Source: Didymella arachidicola (lineage: Eukaryota > Ascomycota > Dothideomycetes > Pleosporales > Didymellaceae). Taken from it: a stretch of 64,000 bases of DNA. Both the position numbers and the translations under genes were made by a program. A model generated the notes under the pieces. That model was not told where the DNA came from and ran no database searches. It was given only the letters and a program-made list of their open reading frames with translations. This document shows, piece by piece, positions 34,021 to 44,899 of this stretch. The stretch spans positions 1,798,001 through 1,862,000 of the forward strand of contig CM049986.1 of assembly GCA_016630955.3 (NCBI GenBank), written 5' to 3'. Position 1 is the first letter of the stretch; each line of letters opens with the position of its first letter.

Positions 34021-34633
34021 CAGGACTAAACGTTAAACGCAAAGATACGGTAGTCATTAATGTAAGAGCCCGATGAAATGTAAGCGTGAGCGACCGTAGA
34101 TCATACGATATCCTTCTGGGAGACGCGTTGCCAGCAGTCCGGATGAGCAGCTTACGGCAATGGCTCATCTCTCGTAGAGAGCATCCAGACCCAACATAGT
34201 TTCACAGTACAATTCCTAGCCTATGTAAGGCTACGATAGGTATATACCTGTTTGTTCAGGGAAGGACGCGCTGTGACGCTTCAAGGTCATAATGAAGGGG
34301 TGACGTGAGGCCCTTGGTGCTCAATCGGCACGAGGGCTTGGAGATTGTAACAAGAGATTCATTTTATCAAGGAAGAAACAGGTTGCGACAATAGTGTTTT
34401 AACGATCAGATCATGTAGCTGGAGATTGGTGAGACAACCTTGGAACAAGTGAAAGAAAATGCACGTGATGCGCACAGACCAGACCGGCTGCCTCGAACTT
34501 TTGGATCCAGGAAGCTTCAATGTCCGCACCGGCCAACCTCACGAGATAGTCGCAACACAATCGCATACAATTCACGCCTACAGCCAAACAGTACCATCGC
34601 ATTCGGTTCTTGATCCGAAAAAAGCTCGTCATC
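34021..34633. other. Intergenic, no gene seen
   Basis: About 600 bp upstream of SmD1. It should hold the SmD1 promoter. No clear element seen. Confidence 0.45.
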
Positions 34634-35063
34634 ATGAAGCTCGTCAGGTGCGAAGACACGTACACAACGCGCAAACCCACAACTAATGTACGCCAGGTTC
34701 CTCATGAAATGCCAGAACGAGACTGTCACAGTCGAGCTCAAAAATGGCACCATCGTCAATGGCACCATCACCTCCGTTTCGCCACTTATGAACGTTGCGC
34801 TACGAGCTGTCAAATACACACAAAAGAACCGAGACACCGTAACCCTCGACACAATGACCGTGCGCGGTTCAACAGTCCGTTACATCATCCTCCCAGACTC
34901 GCTGCCTCTCGATACATTGTTGATTGACGACGCGCCGAAGCCTAAGAACAAGGCCAGGAAAGAGGCGGAACGGGGCGGCCGCGGTGGTGACAGAGGGCGC
35001 GGTGGACGGGGTCGTGGCGGACGTGGTGGAGGCCGTGGTCGTGGTCGTGGCCGAGGATTCTAA
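34634..35063 (+). CDS. SMD1: Small nuclear ribonucleoprotein SmD1
   Basis: Exon 1 is only 14 nt (34634-34647), joined across a 49-bp intron to 34697-35063; 126 aa. The protein begins MKLVRFLMKCQNETVTVELKNG, the Sm1 motif. Sm2 follows (TVRGSTVRYIILPDSLPLDTLL), and the tail is an Arg-Gly repeat of the SmD1/SmD3 type. SmD1 is one of seven proteins in the Sm ring on U1, U2, U4 and U5 snRNAs. RG tails are substrates for symmetric arginine dimethylation and bind SMN in other eukaryotes. The MKLVRFLMKC start separates it clearly from SmD3. It converges on the TauD-type dioxygenase gene. Confidence 0.95.
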
Positions 35064-35428
35064 GTGGCAAGAGAAGGATAGGGCAAATATCGACAAGGCA
35101 CGCGTCAAAACGATGGAACGACTGAAGAGAAGGCAGAAGTCGCGTGCGACGACAGAATGGGGGCGTACGACAGCAGCTCCGCATACCGCTGGCGATACTC
35201 ATGGATGAGGCGTCCGAGACTTACTTCGAACTGTCCTTTCGTGCGGAAGATCCGCAGCAAGCACGGCGTTCGGCATTTCTGGGCACATGTATAGGTAACG
35301 TGCGTGTATGCACAAATGAAGCTTGATACCACTTGGATTCAATCGGCATCGATGTCACATTTTGATTTGGTATCTGATCACTGAGGTCTGGAAATCTATG
35401 GGTGGAGCACTCGTCTTAGCGCCGCGAT
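35064..35428. other. Convergent intergenic stretch
   Basis: 365 bp between the 3' ends of SmD1 and the dioxygenase. No gene seen. Confidence 0.5.
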
Positions 35429-36685
35429 CTACTCTGCATCGTAGGGTGCCACTGGTGGTGTGTCATCAACCTGGATACCACCCCTCTTCTTATCCTTGCT
35501 GTCATGGAAAGGCAGCTTCCAGCCACCCTCATCCTCGGGTGTGCTCAGCCATAGCCTCATGAGATGCCTACGGGGCGCTGGCGGAGGAAAGTCCTTGTAT
35601 GCTGTTCTGGCGTGCAGAACGTGGTTGTTCGACAGGAATTGGATGTCCCCAATGTCCAAGATCATGTGGAGCGCTAGGCGCAGGCAGGTCTCGTCGAGGA
35701 TGGACGCGGCACGAATCTGCTCGGGCGAAAGAGCCGGAATAAGGCCCTTGTCACTGAACCGTGTCAAGGACTTGACATAGTACGGATCCCATCTGGCGTA
35801 TATCAGTATTTTGGCTAACTCTAGCATTGGGTCAACTTACTTCGAGTACACACGCGGGTTCTCACCAGTCTCCAGGTAGAATATCTGTGTTCGGATCCAC
35901 TCCTGCTGGCCCTTGCTCGTCTCGCCCTTGCGGTCGAAATACCATATAGGCTCGGTCAAGAGCTTCGCAACATCGGGATGCTCCTTCTGCAGCACGTTCC
36001 ACACCTCATGGCTGCTCACCAAGTCGCTCTCGCCACCCTCGAGCGACTTCGCAATGCACAGCAGACCAACGAGATCTGCGTCATCTGCGTGGAAGAACTG
36101 TCGCGCGTTGGTGCGGTAAATGCGCACCTTGTCGATTTGTGTGGCGTCTTCACCGAGGTCCTTGACGTGTCCGAGAACATGCCCACGCGAGTTCTGGCTC
36201 ACAAAGTAGCCGAGATATGTTCCAAGACCCATGTACGCGACGGCAGACTTTTGGTTGCCCCAGGCCTGGACCGGTAGGCCCTTGAAGAGGATGAAGCCTT
36301 TGCCATCGATGAGCTCCTTACGGAGGGGCTCGAGAAACTTGCTGAACTCGGGAAGCTGGAATTTCTCCTTTGTGATGCCGGTTAATGGCTCGCCGGAAGA
36401 GATGAACTTGTCTGCGGCGTCTGAGATCTCGGCAACTTCTGACTCAGAAAATACGTGTGTCCAGCGCTCGGGGTTGTTTTGGTAGTCTGCTTTCGACCAG
36501 GCAGTGGGGCCTGTGATTGTTTTCGGGAAGTCTTCGTAGGAGTGAAGCAGGTCAAAGAGAGGCTCGTGTTGTCCTGAGGTACGAATGCCATCAGGGAAGA
36601 TGCTCTTGTCTACCTTGTTATTGGCAAGCCCTTTCGAGAGCTCATGAGGGGCTACGGGCGCCGCGGAGGTCAAGGCAGGTGCCAT
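35429..36685 (-). CDS. TauD/TfdA-family Fe(II)/2-oxoglutarate dioxygenase
   Basis: Exons 35841-36685 and 35429-35792 with a 48-bp intron; 402 aa. An in-frame ATG at 36787 would add 34 residues; the one at 36685 (MAPALTSAAP) fits the usual fungal length better. The iron ligands are the HxD pair H199/D201 (QFFHADDAD) and distal H342 (HVLHART). The 2-oxoglutarate-binding arginine lies in PRRHLMRLWLS. The family hydroxylates substrates such as taurine, sulfonates or betaines using oxygen and 2-oxoglutarate. In moulds most members have no known substrate, so a role in sulfur or carbon scavenging is only a guess. No signal peptide is visible, so it is probably cytosolic. Confidence 0.88.
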
Positions 36686-36787
36686 TGTATGTTTATTCTC
36701 CGGATAGACCGAATCGATTTGGAAGAACAGAGATAAGGTGCTCGAGTTTGGTATAGCAGGCAAGCTCGAACGTATGGACGTATCCAA

Positions 36788-37599
36788 GTAAATGGTACAG
36801 AGTGCGAATTGAGCCTCGAGTGCGCTATCGTAAATCTTTATATTTGCCCCTCCTCATACCGGCCCAAGACAATCGTCTCCTCAAGATGGGTCAATTCATG
36901 GAGCTTCCTGTTGTGATCTTTAGTCGGAATTGCGTGCTCGCATACCATTTGATTCCGCGATCAGCGACCCCACCATTGCTAAGGTAACTGACGTAGGTCA
37001 ACCTCGGTTGCTTGCTTGCGTATCTTTATCAACCCCTTTCCTGCACGCTGCTTCTTTGAATTTATTGTTATGATGCCAGTACTATGTTTGCTCGAATGAG
37101 CATGCTCATACCGTTGCGGAGAAGTGGGTCGAGGTAGGCGACGTTCGCTCAAGCAAAAGACGGACGGCAGGAGCAGCCCACACTGTGCCCCACTCACGCC
37201 CTAGACGCGTCCAAGACGCGATGCTTCGAATGTCCTGAACAAGAAACACCGACAGAGAATACCGAATTTTCTGACCCCTCGGACAGCAGCGGAACATGAC
37301 GCCGGAGCATTCGCATGTCGTTCCCATTGGTAAATTGACCATAAGAGTTATTGCTCTGACATTTGCCGTAGAGGCTGCGTATGCGATTGCTACGAACATG
37401 CGCATAACGATGAACAGCAATACAAAAATATACATTAATTCATCGGACAGCTTTGCCATACAAGTGATTCTCGCACAAGATATGTCTACTCTTCTCTAAG
37501 TCGTACGACCTGCGTATGGGTCCATATTGGTCCTGAGAGCATAAAGTGCTCCAAGCAAACTCCGAACGCGTCTCACAATGTATACTCGCCGCAAGAAAA
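36788..37599. other. Intergenic, no gene seen
   Basis: About 810 bp between the dioxygenase promoter side and the 3' end of the seven-helix gene. Short frames only. Confidence 0.45.
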
Positions 37600-39064
37600 T
37601 TAAACCATCTTCTCCGCACTAACACTTCGGCCTATCGTCCACGCATCTTCGGCACTCTTTTTCCTCGCCTCGCTCTTGAATCCCCTCTCACTCCCACTCT
37701 CCCGGTTATTATTGCTGTCAATGCATATCTCCCGCTGCACATGAATTTTGTGCAATTCCACCTCGTCACCGCAGTCGCTACTATTGTCGTTGCGAATCTT
37801 ATGCAGGCGAACATTCCTGCTCTTACTCCGCGTCGTCGCGCGGTGCACATGACTGCTTCGAATCTCGGTCGTCACGGAGCCGGGGAGTTTAGCGGCGACG
37901 GGGGATTTAGGCAAAGCCGTGAGGTTCTCATAGGGCCAGATACCCGGGTCGTTCTGCGTTTCTATAGTTTGCGAGGTGATGTCATTCTTTGCATCCTGTC
38001 CATGAAAGGACAGCTTCTCAGGCGCAGTGACCCTGCTATGGCGCTGAGACGGGCCGTGTTTGCCTTGTGAGCCTTCGAGTGTCCCAGCGCGACTTGCGTG
38101 GGTTGAGGCGTACGAAGATGGCTTGTCCTTCGAAGTTACCCAGTGCAGGACAAGCACACAGAACAAGATGTCTGCGTTGCAGCACATCAAGCATATCCAG
38201 CCCGGTTCGCCGCGCAGCACCATGAGCACGGTGAGGTTGGCGACGGAGGTCGTGAGAGTGGCAAGTGAGCCAACGAGGGAGCGGGAGGCCATGCGGTTGA
38301 GCTTTGGGTTGGTGGCGTTGCGGTACGAGTACAATTCTGGTTTTCTTAGCAATGATTCACAGACCTTGCCGCTCCGAAAGCGACGATGCGACCGGACCAT
38401 TTCATGGTTGAAGATCTACAGCTAAGGGGCATTGGTATACTCACTGCGTAGCGGCAGGATGAAGAGTAAAGTGAGATAGACGTTGACGATGACTTCAAAT
38501 GTAATCAATGGCAGCATGGCGATCTTCTGCATGCCAATTATGCAAATGCCCTTGTCGTTGATGTACGTGATCCGCCAGACAAAGTTCATGATGACAAAGA
38601 TTGTGTATGGCAGCATCATGAACAGACAGTTGAACAGCCACAGCTTCGTCTGGAGCCGTGGTTTGAGACTACCTCGCACAATGTATGCGCGCTCGACGAG
38701 GAAGTAGTAGATCAGGATCTTTGTTGTCATGTAACACACGAGACACAGTAGGATGCCGCCTTCACAAACGGCGCGGGAGGAGTTGATGCCGAGACCATGG
38801 ACGATAATGGAGGTTGCGAGGACGAAGAGGGTGGAGTCGACGTAGATAATGAGGATGAGCCATATAGCCAATGGAAGGGTCCGCCAGTTCTTTATCCATG
38901 CTGTTCGTCTTGCTGTTCGGGTCAGATTTCAGCACTCATGATGATGTTTATTTCCAAGGCTTACTGAAGCATATACATAGCACTCCAAAAGTAGTCATCT
39001 GGAGAACAACACTAACAACCTGCCCTGGCGCCGGCACCACAGCCGGGGTATAGTCATCTGCCAT
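37600..39064 (-). CDS. Seven-transmembrane receptor-like protein, unknown ligand
   Basis: Exons 38965-39064, 38445-38912 and 37600-38336, with introns of 52 and 108 bp; 434 aa. Seven hydrophobic segments can be read: VVSVVLQMTTFGVLCICFS, LAIWLILIIYVDSTLFVL, ILLCLVCYMTTKILIYYFLV, LFNCLFMMLPYTIFVIMNF, ITFEVIVNVYLTLLFILPL, LVGSLATLTTSVANLTVL and GWICLMCCNADILFCVLV. A polar cytoplasm-type tail of about 160 residues follows. The layout (short N-terminus, seven helices, long charged tail) is that of a G-protein-coupled receptor, and similar orphan membrane proteins are common in moulds. I cannot assign it to a named class: it lacks the CFEM domain of many Pth11 receptors. The middle acceptor was chosen because it yields LPLRKLYSY; a nearer AG would leave a 29-bp intron. 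Confidence 0.7.
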
Positions 39065-40970
39065 CTCGACTATGCGAACGTCCCAAATGTTTAGCCGTAT
39101 CAGATCGTGTGTGACAGATCGGATGACCTCGTCTTCCCTGGTACTCTTCCGGCTTCGGTAGTCCAATGGAATGGGTGGGAGGGAAAGAAGTCGTACGATG
39201 ATTCAGGAACGCAGCCCCGGCGTCCTTCTTCAAGCAGTTCCGCCATGCAAATCATCCTTCCCATCCTGCACCCTTTTTTCCGATAATGCGCCTCTTCACA
39301 CTCCAAACATTGGCGTATCGTACCTATCAAATGATCGTCACAGGGTGTCGACACCCGCCATGGCGAAATTCGCATGCACGTGAATTTTGGTTCACTGTAT
39401 CTCTCACGGAGATGGCGCCTGTGGATATGACAGGTGGATTTGAGCAGCAGAACGCACTACTGAAGGGTAAGTTTGGGATGACGGGAACTGGAGGAACACC
39501 ATGCGAGTCCGCGAACGCCAAGCACCTGATCGATCACGCTTGATTGGCGCGGATCGAGAGCCACGCGCAACTGGGAGCCGTGCTTCCGTAGGAGAGTTCG
39601 TCAACGCGTGCTGGTCGGCGAGCCAGAGCATCCAGCCTCTTCTAGTGTTACTCTCAAACAATCGCTGTTCTCTAGGGATTGTAGTCAACATGCTGACTAT
39701 ATTGAGAAGCATGAGGAGCTCCAGTCGAGATAAAAGGGCAGTGGGCAATCTTCTGCCCGTGTTGACGCGTGCCCAAAAGTTACTTCCTCAGGGTTGATGG
39801 TGATTGTCGGAAAGGATGAGCGAGGATCCCACGTGGCTTCGCGCGGATCGTTGATCATCGTTCCTGGCAGCTGGCTCTCATGATAAGACAGAAACCGGAT
39901 GTAAGCCTGAGACTTGGCGCGCATCAACACCACGAATATTATGAACCAATATACTTCCCACGCACGTGATTTCACACAAGGCAAAGCAACGAATTTTCAG
40001 CACGTTGCAGCTTGAAATTTGGTCTAGAATACGCCTCTACAGCTTACTATACTATGATGAAGCCTTAGTGTTGATGGTTGCCACGCTCGGGCTTGCATCC
40101 GGTTTCTGCCTTGTCATGAAAGGCTGGGTGAGGCTGGGCTGAGGCGATGGCGTCTTCCACGTTTCGGCTTGGGAGGTGTGCCGAACACGAAACCACAGAT
40201 CTGTGCTGTTGGAAGTCAAATCACCCGGGTCTCAATTTCCCGAACTTCGATTGACGCGATGAAGTAAAATACGGATGCGTCAATGCAGATATCGTGGTCC
40301 GAATGCGAGTGCGGATCTTTCCGGTTGATGCGGAATCAGGTTGTAGCGTGCTCGAGAGTACCGCATCAATCATTATTACGAGTCTTTCTAATTGGAGTTG
40401 CAGCCTTGTCCTCGATAACCATTTCGCCCTAGGTAGCCTTCTAGTATCGATCGCCGGATTGTCCGCATTCAACATACCGGTTCCGTCTTGTGGCTTCTTT
40501 GCATCAGCTCGTGACGGCTGCGCGGTGTATGTCTACTCCCTGCCAAGGTTCGGAGAGACTACAAGCGTGGCATCTGCAAACGACCTCACCAGCAGGTCCT
40601 AACCTAATCTACAGTGTCTCTACGAAGGGAATGTCTGCCTGACGACGTGCGCTCGAGGATTCGACGAGGTATGAGATGCTTCAATATTTTATCGAGAATT
40701 GAGGGGATTAAGAAGTCCCAGACTTCGCCAGAGAACAAGAATGGTAACGTCGCTGGGGCTTGACTCTCCAGGATTGGTGGCGTTGGGGGCGCGTTGATCG
40801 ATCAAACGAATCCAGGCTGTTGGGTGCTGTCGAGTCAAGCACGAAGTGATACGAACATATCTGTGTCACTGACATTTTGGCGCAGATGGTAAGATCGAAG
40901 CAGCCACCCATCATGGACTTATCCACGTTTTGAATTTCTTGTCAGCGACCTCTAAGGTATACATCCAACA
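39065..40970. other. Gene-free stretch
   Basis: About 1.9 kb upstream of the seven-helix gene and downstream of TSR3. Frames up to 114 codons occur on both strands but overlap each other and show no motif. No repeats or RNA genes recognised. Confidence 0.4.
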
Positions 40971-42161
40971 CTAGTACCCCTGCCGACTGGGAGCATTGAC
41001 GTTGCCACTCGAAAAGGTAGCTGTCTGCTTGTCTAGTGCCTTCTGCCTTTGCTTGCCTGTGATCCCAGTCCTGTTTGTTGTGGGTTGAGCGTTCATGAAG
41101 GCATCGAATTCTTCGTCATCCGCGCCATCATCATTCGAGGCATCGCTCTTAACCTCCTCCTCCTCCTCGTGCTTTGGCGCAGGCTCGGTACGAGGTATGC
41201 GCTCGGGGGCTTTCTTGGTGTCTTCTTCGTCCTCATCCTCATTTTTGGACGGGTTGGCGAACGGCTTAGATGCTAGGACACGTCGACGTAGCTCCGCCAT
41301 TTCCTCTTCATCATCAGACGGCGGGAGATCGTAGGGGTTCCGTGGATCGATCTCGTCCTGTTCCTCATCCTCTTCGGACTCATCCTCGTCAGACTCATCG
41401 ATGACTCGCCTGTTCTGATTTCCTCCAGCCCAGACATCGTCTTCAACACCATCTTCCTTGTCGGCCCTGGCTTGCTCGAACTCTTGCTCAATTTTCGCGA
41501 GCCAGACTTCTTCTGCTTTTTTCACTTGTTCCTCATTCTCGCACGCTTCGTAGCGCTTGAGCAGTGCAGCGTTGATATCCAAGAACGCCCGGCCGTATGA
41601 AAATGTCGACAGGATGTCCTCGGCCCAATCCGGGTGACCGCAAATATAGAAACACGCGGCAAGTGCCTCGACGCAGTTCAGTCTCCAAGGCTTTCCATAG
41701 TTGGTGGGGTTCGCCGCAACGAGGTATGGCAACAAGCGCTCGCACTTGCCACCAATTCTGCCAAATGGCACCTCGTCGATTCTCTTCCAGCTTGCCTCCA
41801 CTACTGCCGCGCCATATTGATCCAATAGCTCCTTATCCTCGCGCGACACAATCTTCTTGCCCTTGGGACTGACGACCACGCCCGCAAACTTCTGGCCCAC
41901 ATGCAGCTCGCGCATCATACCCAGGCGCATAAGCCTCTTGCCCGAGCACCTTTTTGCGTCGCAGTGTCCCAGATCCCAGCATGCCGCTTTGAACTCTGGC
42001 TTCTTGGGGCGCGGGTTTTCGGCGTCGCTTTCTTCGTTTTCAGATTCCGAGTCACGGCGGGGACGTGGCGGCCCTGCGCCTACGGGCCTTCCTCCTCTCC
42101 CTCTTCCTCCTCGCGCGGAGTACTTGTTGTTGGGCTTGAAATCTTTCTTGTGGCGAACCAT
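40971..42161 (-). CDS. TSR3: 18S rRNA aminocarboxypropyltransferase Tsr3
   Basis: A single exon of 396 aa. Tsr3 transfers the aminocarboxypropyl group of S-adenosylmethionine to a hypermodified uridine in the P-site region of 18S rRNA, the last step of m1acp3-psi formation, in late 40S maturation. The core runs from ACWDLGHCDAKRCSGKRL through VVVSPKGKKIVSREDK to GKCERLLPYLVAANPTNYGKPWRLNCVEALAAC and DILSTFSYGRAFLDIN, all characteristic blocks. The N-terminus is an Arg-Gly patch and the C-terminal 160 residues are highly acidic with no fixed structure, as in other fungal versions. The start MVRHKKDFKP directly precedes the basic patch. Confidence 0.94.
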   Translation of the reverse strand: MVRHKKDFKPNNKYSARGGRGRGGRPVGAGPPRPRRDSESENEESDAENPRPKKPEFKAACWDLGHCDAKRCSGKRLMRLGMMRELHVGQKFAGVVVSPKGKKIVSREDKELLDQYGAAVVEASWKRIDEVPFGRIGGKCERLLPYLVAANPTNYGKPWRLNCVEALAACFYICGHPDWAEDILSTFSYGRAFLDINAALLKRYEACENEEQVKKAEEVWLAKIEQEFEQARADKEDGVEDDVWAGGNQNRRVIDESDEDESEEDEEQDEIDPRNPYDLPPSDDEEEMAELRRRVLASKPFANPSKNEDEDEEDTKKAPERIPRTEPAPKHEEEEEVKSDASNDDGADDEEFDAFMNAQPTTNRTGITGKQRQKALDKQTATFSSGNVNAPSRQGY

Positions 42162-42555
42162 GCTGAGCGATTGTGAGTTTGTCGCGTCGAAGTGGGATCT
42201 GGCGGCGGTGGTAAGGTATGGAGGGGCAAACGATGATTGACTTCACGATTTGTCGATGCGCTAAAAAGTTCAGGGTCCAGGCAATGACGTTCTCACAAGA
42301 CCTTCGGCGGGTCAATCTTTCATTGAACATCACCACGCAATGCTGTCTATCGAGAGCTTTCAATATATAGCCTCACAATAGCATACCGATGTGTATAATT
42401 TGGGCGTCCGTAGTCCCGTCGAAGCTGCTCCATCGATTCTGCATCATAATGTCGTCTTTTGGTAGCTCTGATTAAAGTCTACTCCAATTAGTCATAACAG
42501 ATCAGATATCCATCTTGAAGCTGATCGACATTTTCGCAACTTTTTCCTTCATCGC
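42162..42555. other. TSR3 promoter region and SGT1 3' region
   Basis: 394 bp between the TSR3 start and the SGT1 stop, both on the minus strand. No gene and no clear motif seen. Confidence 0.5.
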
Positions 42556-44628
42556 TCACTTCATATACCAATCCTGCTTCCTCATTGGGTTATCGCTCGC
42601 CTTCCCTTCTCCAACACTACTTGTACCCTTGCTTCCAGAGCCTTGTACCTCATCATCCGCATCTTGCGGTAAGTGAATACCCATAGCCTTCAACATATTT
42701 CCTGCTGGTCCAGCAGCACCGGCCTGGCCCTTGAAAGCAGCAAGCATATTCTGCACAAGATTGTAGTCCTCATCCAGAAGCTCCTCGTTCTCCTCGTCAC
42801 TCCCTTGGCGCTCGATCTCTTCGACCTTGTCTTCGGGCTGAGCGAATGATACCTTGGCTTTACCCTTCCCTTTGTCGGCTTTTTCCGGTCTCTCAGCGCT
42901 TTTGAGGATCTTCGAGGTCTTGTCCGCAGTAGGATTGAAGTTGAGTACCCCGTGCCCGAATAGCTCGGCTTCCATAGCTTCTGTCAACTTCCGGATCTCT
43001 TCGTCTTCTTCGTTCTCCGCGTCTTGTGCGCGTGCTAACTCGCGCGCATCCTCGGTGAGCATGGCCTTTTCATGCGGAGGGAGCATCATGTACTTCTCGA
43101 AATACTTTTCGTATTCGGCGTACTCTGCGTCGATCGTGGCTTGGTCTTCTTCGTCGGACCCGCTTTCTGAGTCGTCATCTTCGTCGTCGGCTCGCGCAAT
43201 CTTTGACTTGGTGTGCGGTTTGGGTTGAGGTACAGGCTTTGTGCTTTGTGTAGACGCAGATGTGCCAGTCTGCTCGTCTCCGTCCTCGTCTGAACTGTCC
43301 TCGGGATCCTCCCATCCGCGCCCTGGGTCCGAATCGTTGTCCTCGTCCATTGGATCCCGCTCGTCCACATTTGCGCCCTCGTGTCCGGCCTCATCGTCTG
43401 CAAGAAACGTGTTGAATCGCTCTACCATCTTCTTGAGGTTGTCTTGAGCGCTCCTGTCACCGAAGCCCTTGTCGCCACCCTTGCCCTGGAGTTCTTTCTC
43501 GAACTCAGAGAAGTCGATGTCCAGCCAGCTTTCATCGTCTTCGCGCTTCGGCCATGCGGCGATCTCAGCATCCGTGGGTAGAGTGTCATCGCCTGATTCC
43601 AGGTCCTCCTGAAGGAGATGGATCTCACGCACAGCTTTCTTGTCAGAAAAAAGGCTGTGAGATACAAGCATCTGCATGCCAGCGCTGAGTTTAATTGCCA
43701 CCTCGCTCTTGTCCTGGGGGTGACCAGACTTAACCAGTGACTCGATGGGGGACTCGTACTGAGGCGGAGGGTTCCAGTGCTGGCCTAAGAGCTGAGCATA
43801 CAGAACTTTCGTGAAACGTACGCTAGCAGAGACGAAGTCCTCAGGCGGAAACGTGAGCGCTGTCTTAGACTTCTCAGGTTGCAGGAGGCGCAGGGAGATA
43901 GGATCGCGGAGATAGAAGGCTTCGACTACTGAAGAGATGTAAGACGGGTTCGCATACAGAATGTGCGCTATTTTCCGCGGTAGAGGAAGGGTAGCATAGT
44001 GTTGGTTTTCCGAGATGGCATTTGGGTACTTGCTGAGGCGATGAAAGGCCTCCTTCTCGACTTTCAAGTATTGTTGTGGTCGACCTGGTGTGTCACTGAT
44101 GATTGCATGTGCATCAGACAGCTTAAGTGGCGCCGGTTCCTCCTCTTTACCTAAAGGTACGATGAGCAATCGATGGGCATTGATCCAGACTCGGTGTTCT
44201 GCTACCTCCGGAGTGAGCCAGTTTGGCAGCGCATTTGCAGCTTCGATAAGCAGAAACTCCCCGTCCGTGTCATAGATACGTATCCACGCATCCTTAAATT
44301 CCTTGCTTAGCTCGCGCAGGAAGTATACGATTAGCCACTCGTCAGCAACACTGTCGCCGTAGTTGGTCTGTCCCTTCAATAGCCAACGGTCATTCTCCCG
44401 TACGAGGTCGAGTTTGATCTCATCTCGTTGCCAAATGTACTCTTTCAAAAATTTCTTCTTCAAGTCCTGCAGCGCACGTTGGAAGGCCTGCAGACGCTCT
44501 CTCGTCTGTATGTCTGACAGTCTAGTGTCGATGATGAAGATGATATATTCTACAACGTCGTCTGGCAGCTTTTTCGGAAAGCCGTCGAAGCCTTCGCCAA
44601 GCCACTTCAGACCGTCGCCCGAGTCCAT
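42556..44628 (-). CDS. SGT1/ecdysoneless family protein
   Basis: A single exon of 690 aa. The N-terminal 300 residues follow the ecdysoneless/SGT1 pattern: EYIIFIIDTRLSD, WLIVYFLRELSKEF, DGEFLLIEAANALPNWLTPEVAEHRVW and the FYLRDPISLR block. The rest is acidic and disordered, with a short conserved segment near LDIDFSEFEKELQ. In animals ecdysoneless binds the PRPF8/R2TP machinery and supports splicing; in yeast a member of this family was found as a suppressor of gcr2. It is not the SGT1 co-chaperone of Hsp90, which has TPR and CS domains. It is divergent from the ApsB gene with 271 bp between start codons. Confidence 0.9.
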   Translation of the reverse strand: MDSGDGLKWLGEGFDGFPKKLPDDVVEYIIFIIDTRLSDIQTRERLQAFQRALQDLKKKFLKEYIWQRDEIKLDLVRENDRWLLKGQTNYGDSVADEWLIVYFLRELSKEFKDAWIRIYDTDGEFLLIEAANALPNWLTPEVAEHRVWINAHRLLIVPLGKEEEPAPLKLSDAHAIISDTPGRPQQYLKVEKEAFHRLSKYPNAISENQHYATLPLPRKIAHILYANPSYISSVVEAFYLRDPISLRLLQPEKSKTALTFPPEDFVSASVRFTKVLYAQLLGQHWNPPPQYESPIESLVKSGHPQDKSEVAIKLSAGMQMLVSHSLFSDKKAVREIHLLQEDLESGDDTLPTDAEIAAWPKREDDESWLDIDFSEFEKELQGKGGDKGFGDRSAQDNLKKMVERFNTFLADDEAGHEGANVDERDPMDEDNDSDPGRGWEDPEDSSDEDGDEQTGTSASTQSTKPVPQPKPHTKSKIARADDEDDDSESGSDEEDQATIDAEYAEYEKYFEKYMMLPPHEKAMLTEDARELARAQDAENEEDEEIRKLTEAMEAELFGHGVLNFNPTADKTSKILKSAERPEKADKGKGKAKVSFAQPEDKVEEIERQGSDEENEELLDEDYNLVQNMLAAFKGQAGAAGPAGNMLKAMGIHLPQDADDEVQGSGSKGTSSVGEGKASDNPMRKQDWYMK

Positions 44629-44899
44629 GTTGAGTGGTGGGCATCGCAGGCCTGCGGTTACAAAAAGTTATGCTGGAGCGGCGAACCTGTGACGTGACTT
44701 GCCGAAGGCAGCACCCGCTTTTTCGGTCCTTCCACTTTCGGGCGCTAGTCTGAATACAGCCAAACAACAAACAATCCACTCCACCTTGGGCCGACTTAAT
44801 AACACGCCTACATGCACTCCCTCTGCTGATTGAGGTGTGCGCACGCCGACGACTGATACCCCTCCCACTCATGCCCATACTCTAGCAGACAACATCGAT

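Noticed and set aside
38416..38444. 29-bp GT-AG segment in the seven-helix gene
   Set aside because: Too short for a spliceosomal intron; the 108-bp choice gives a better protein.
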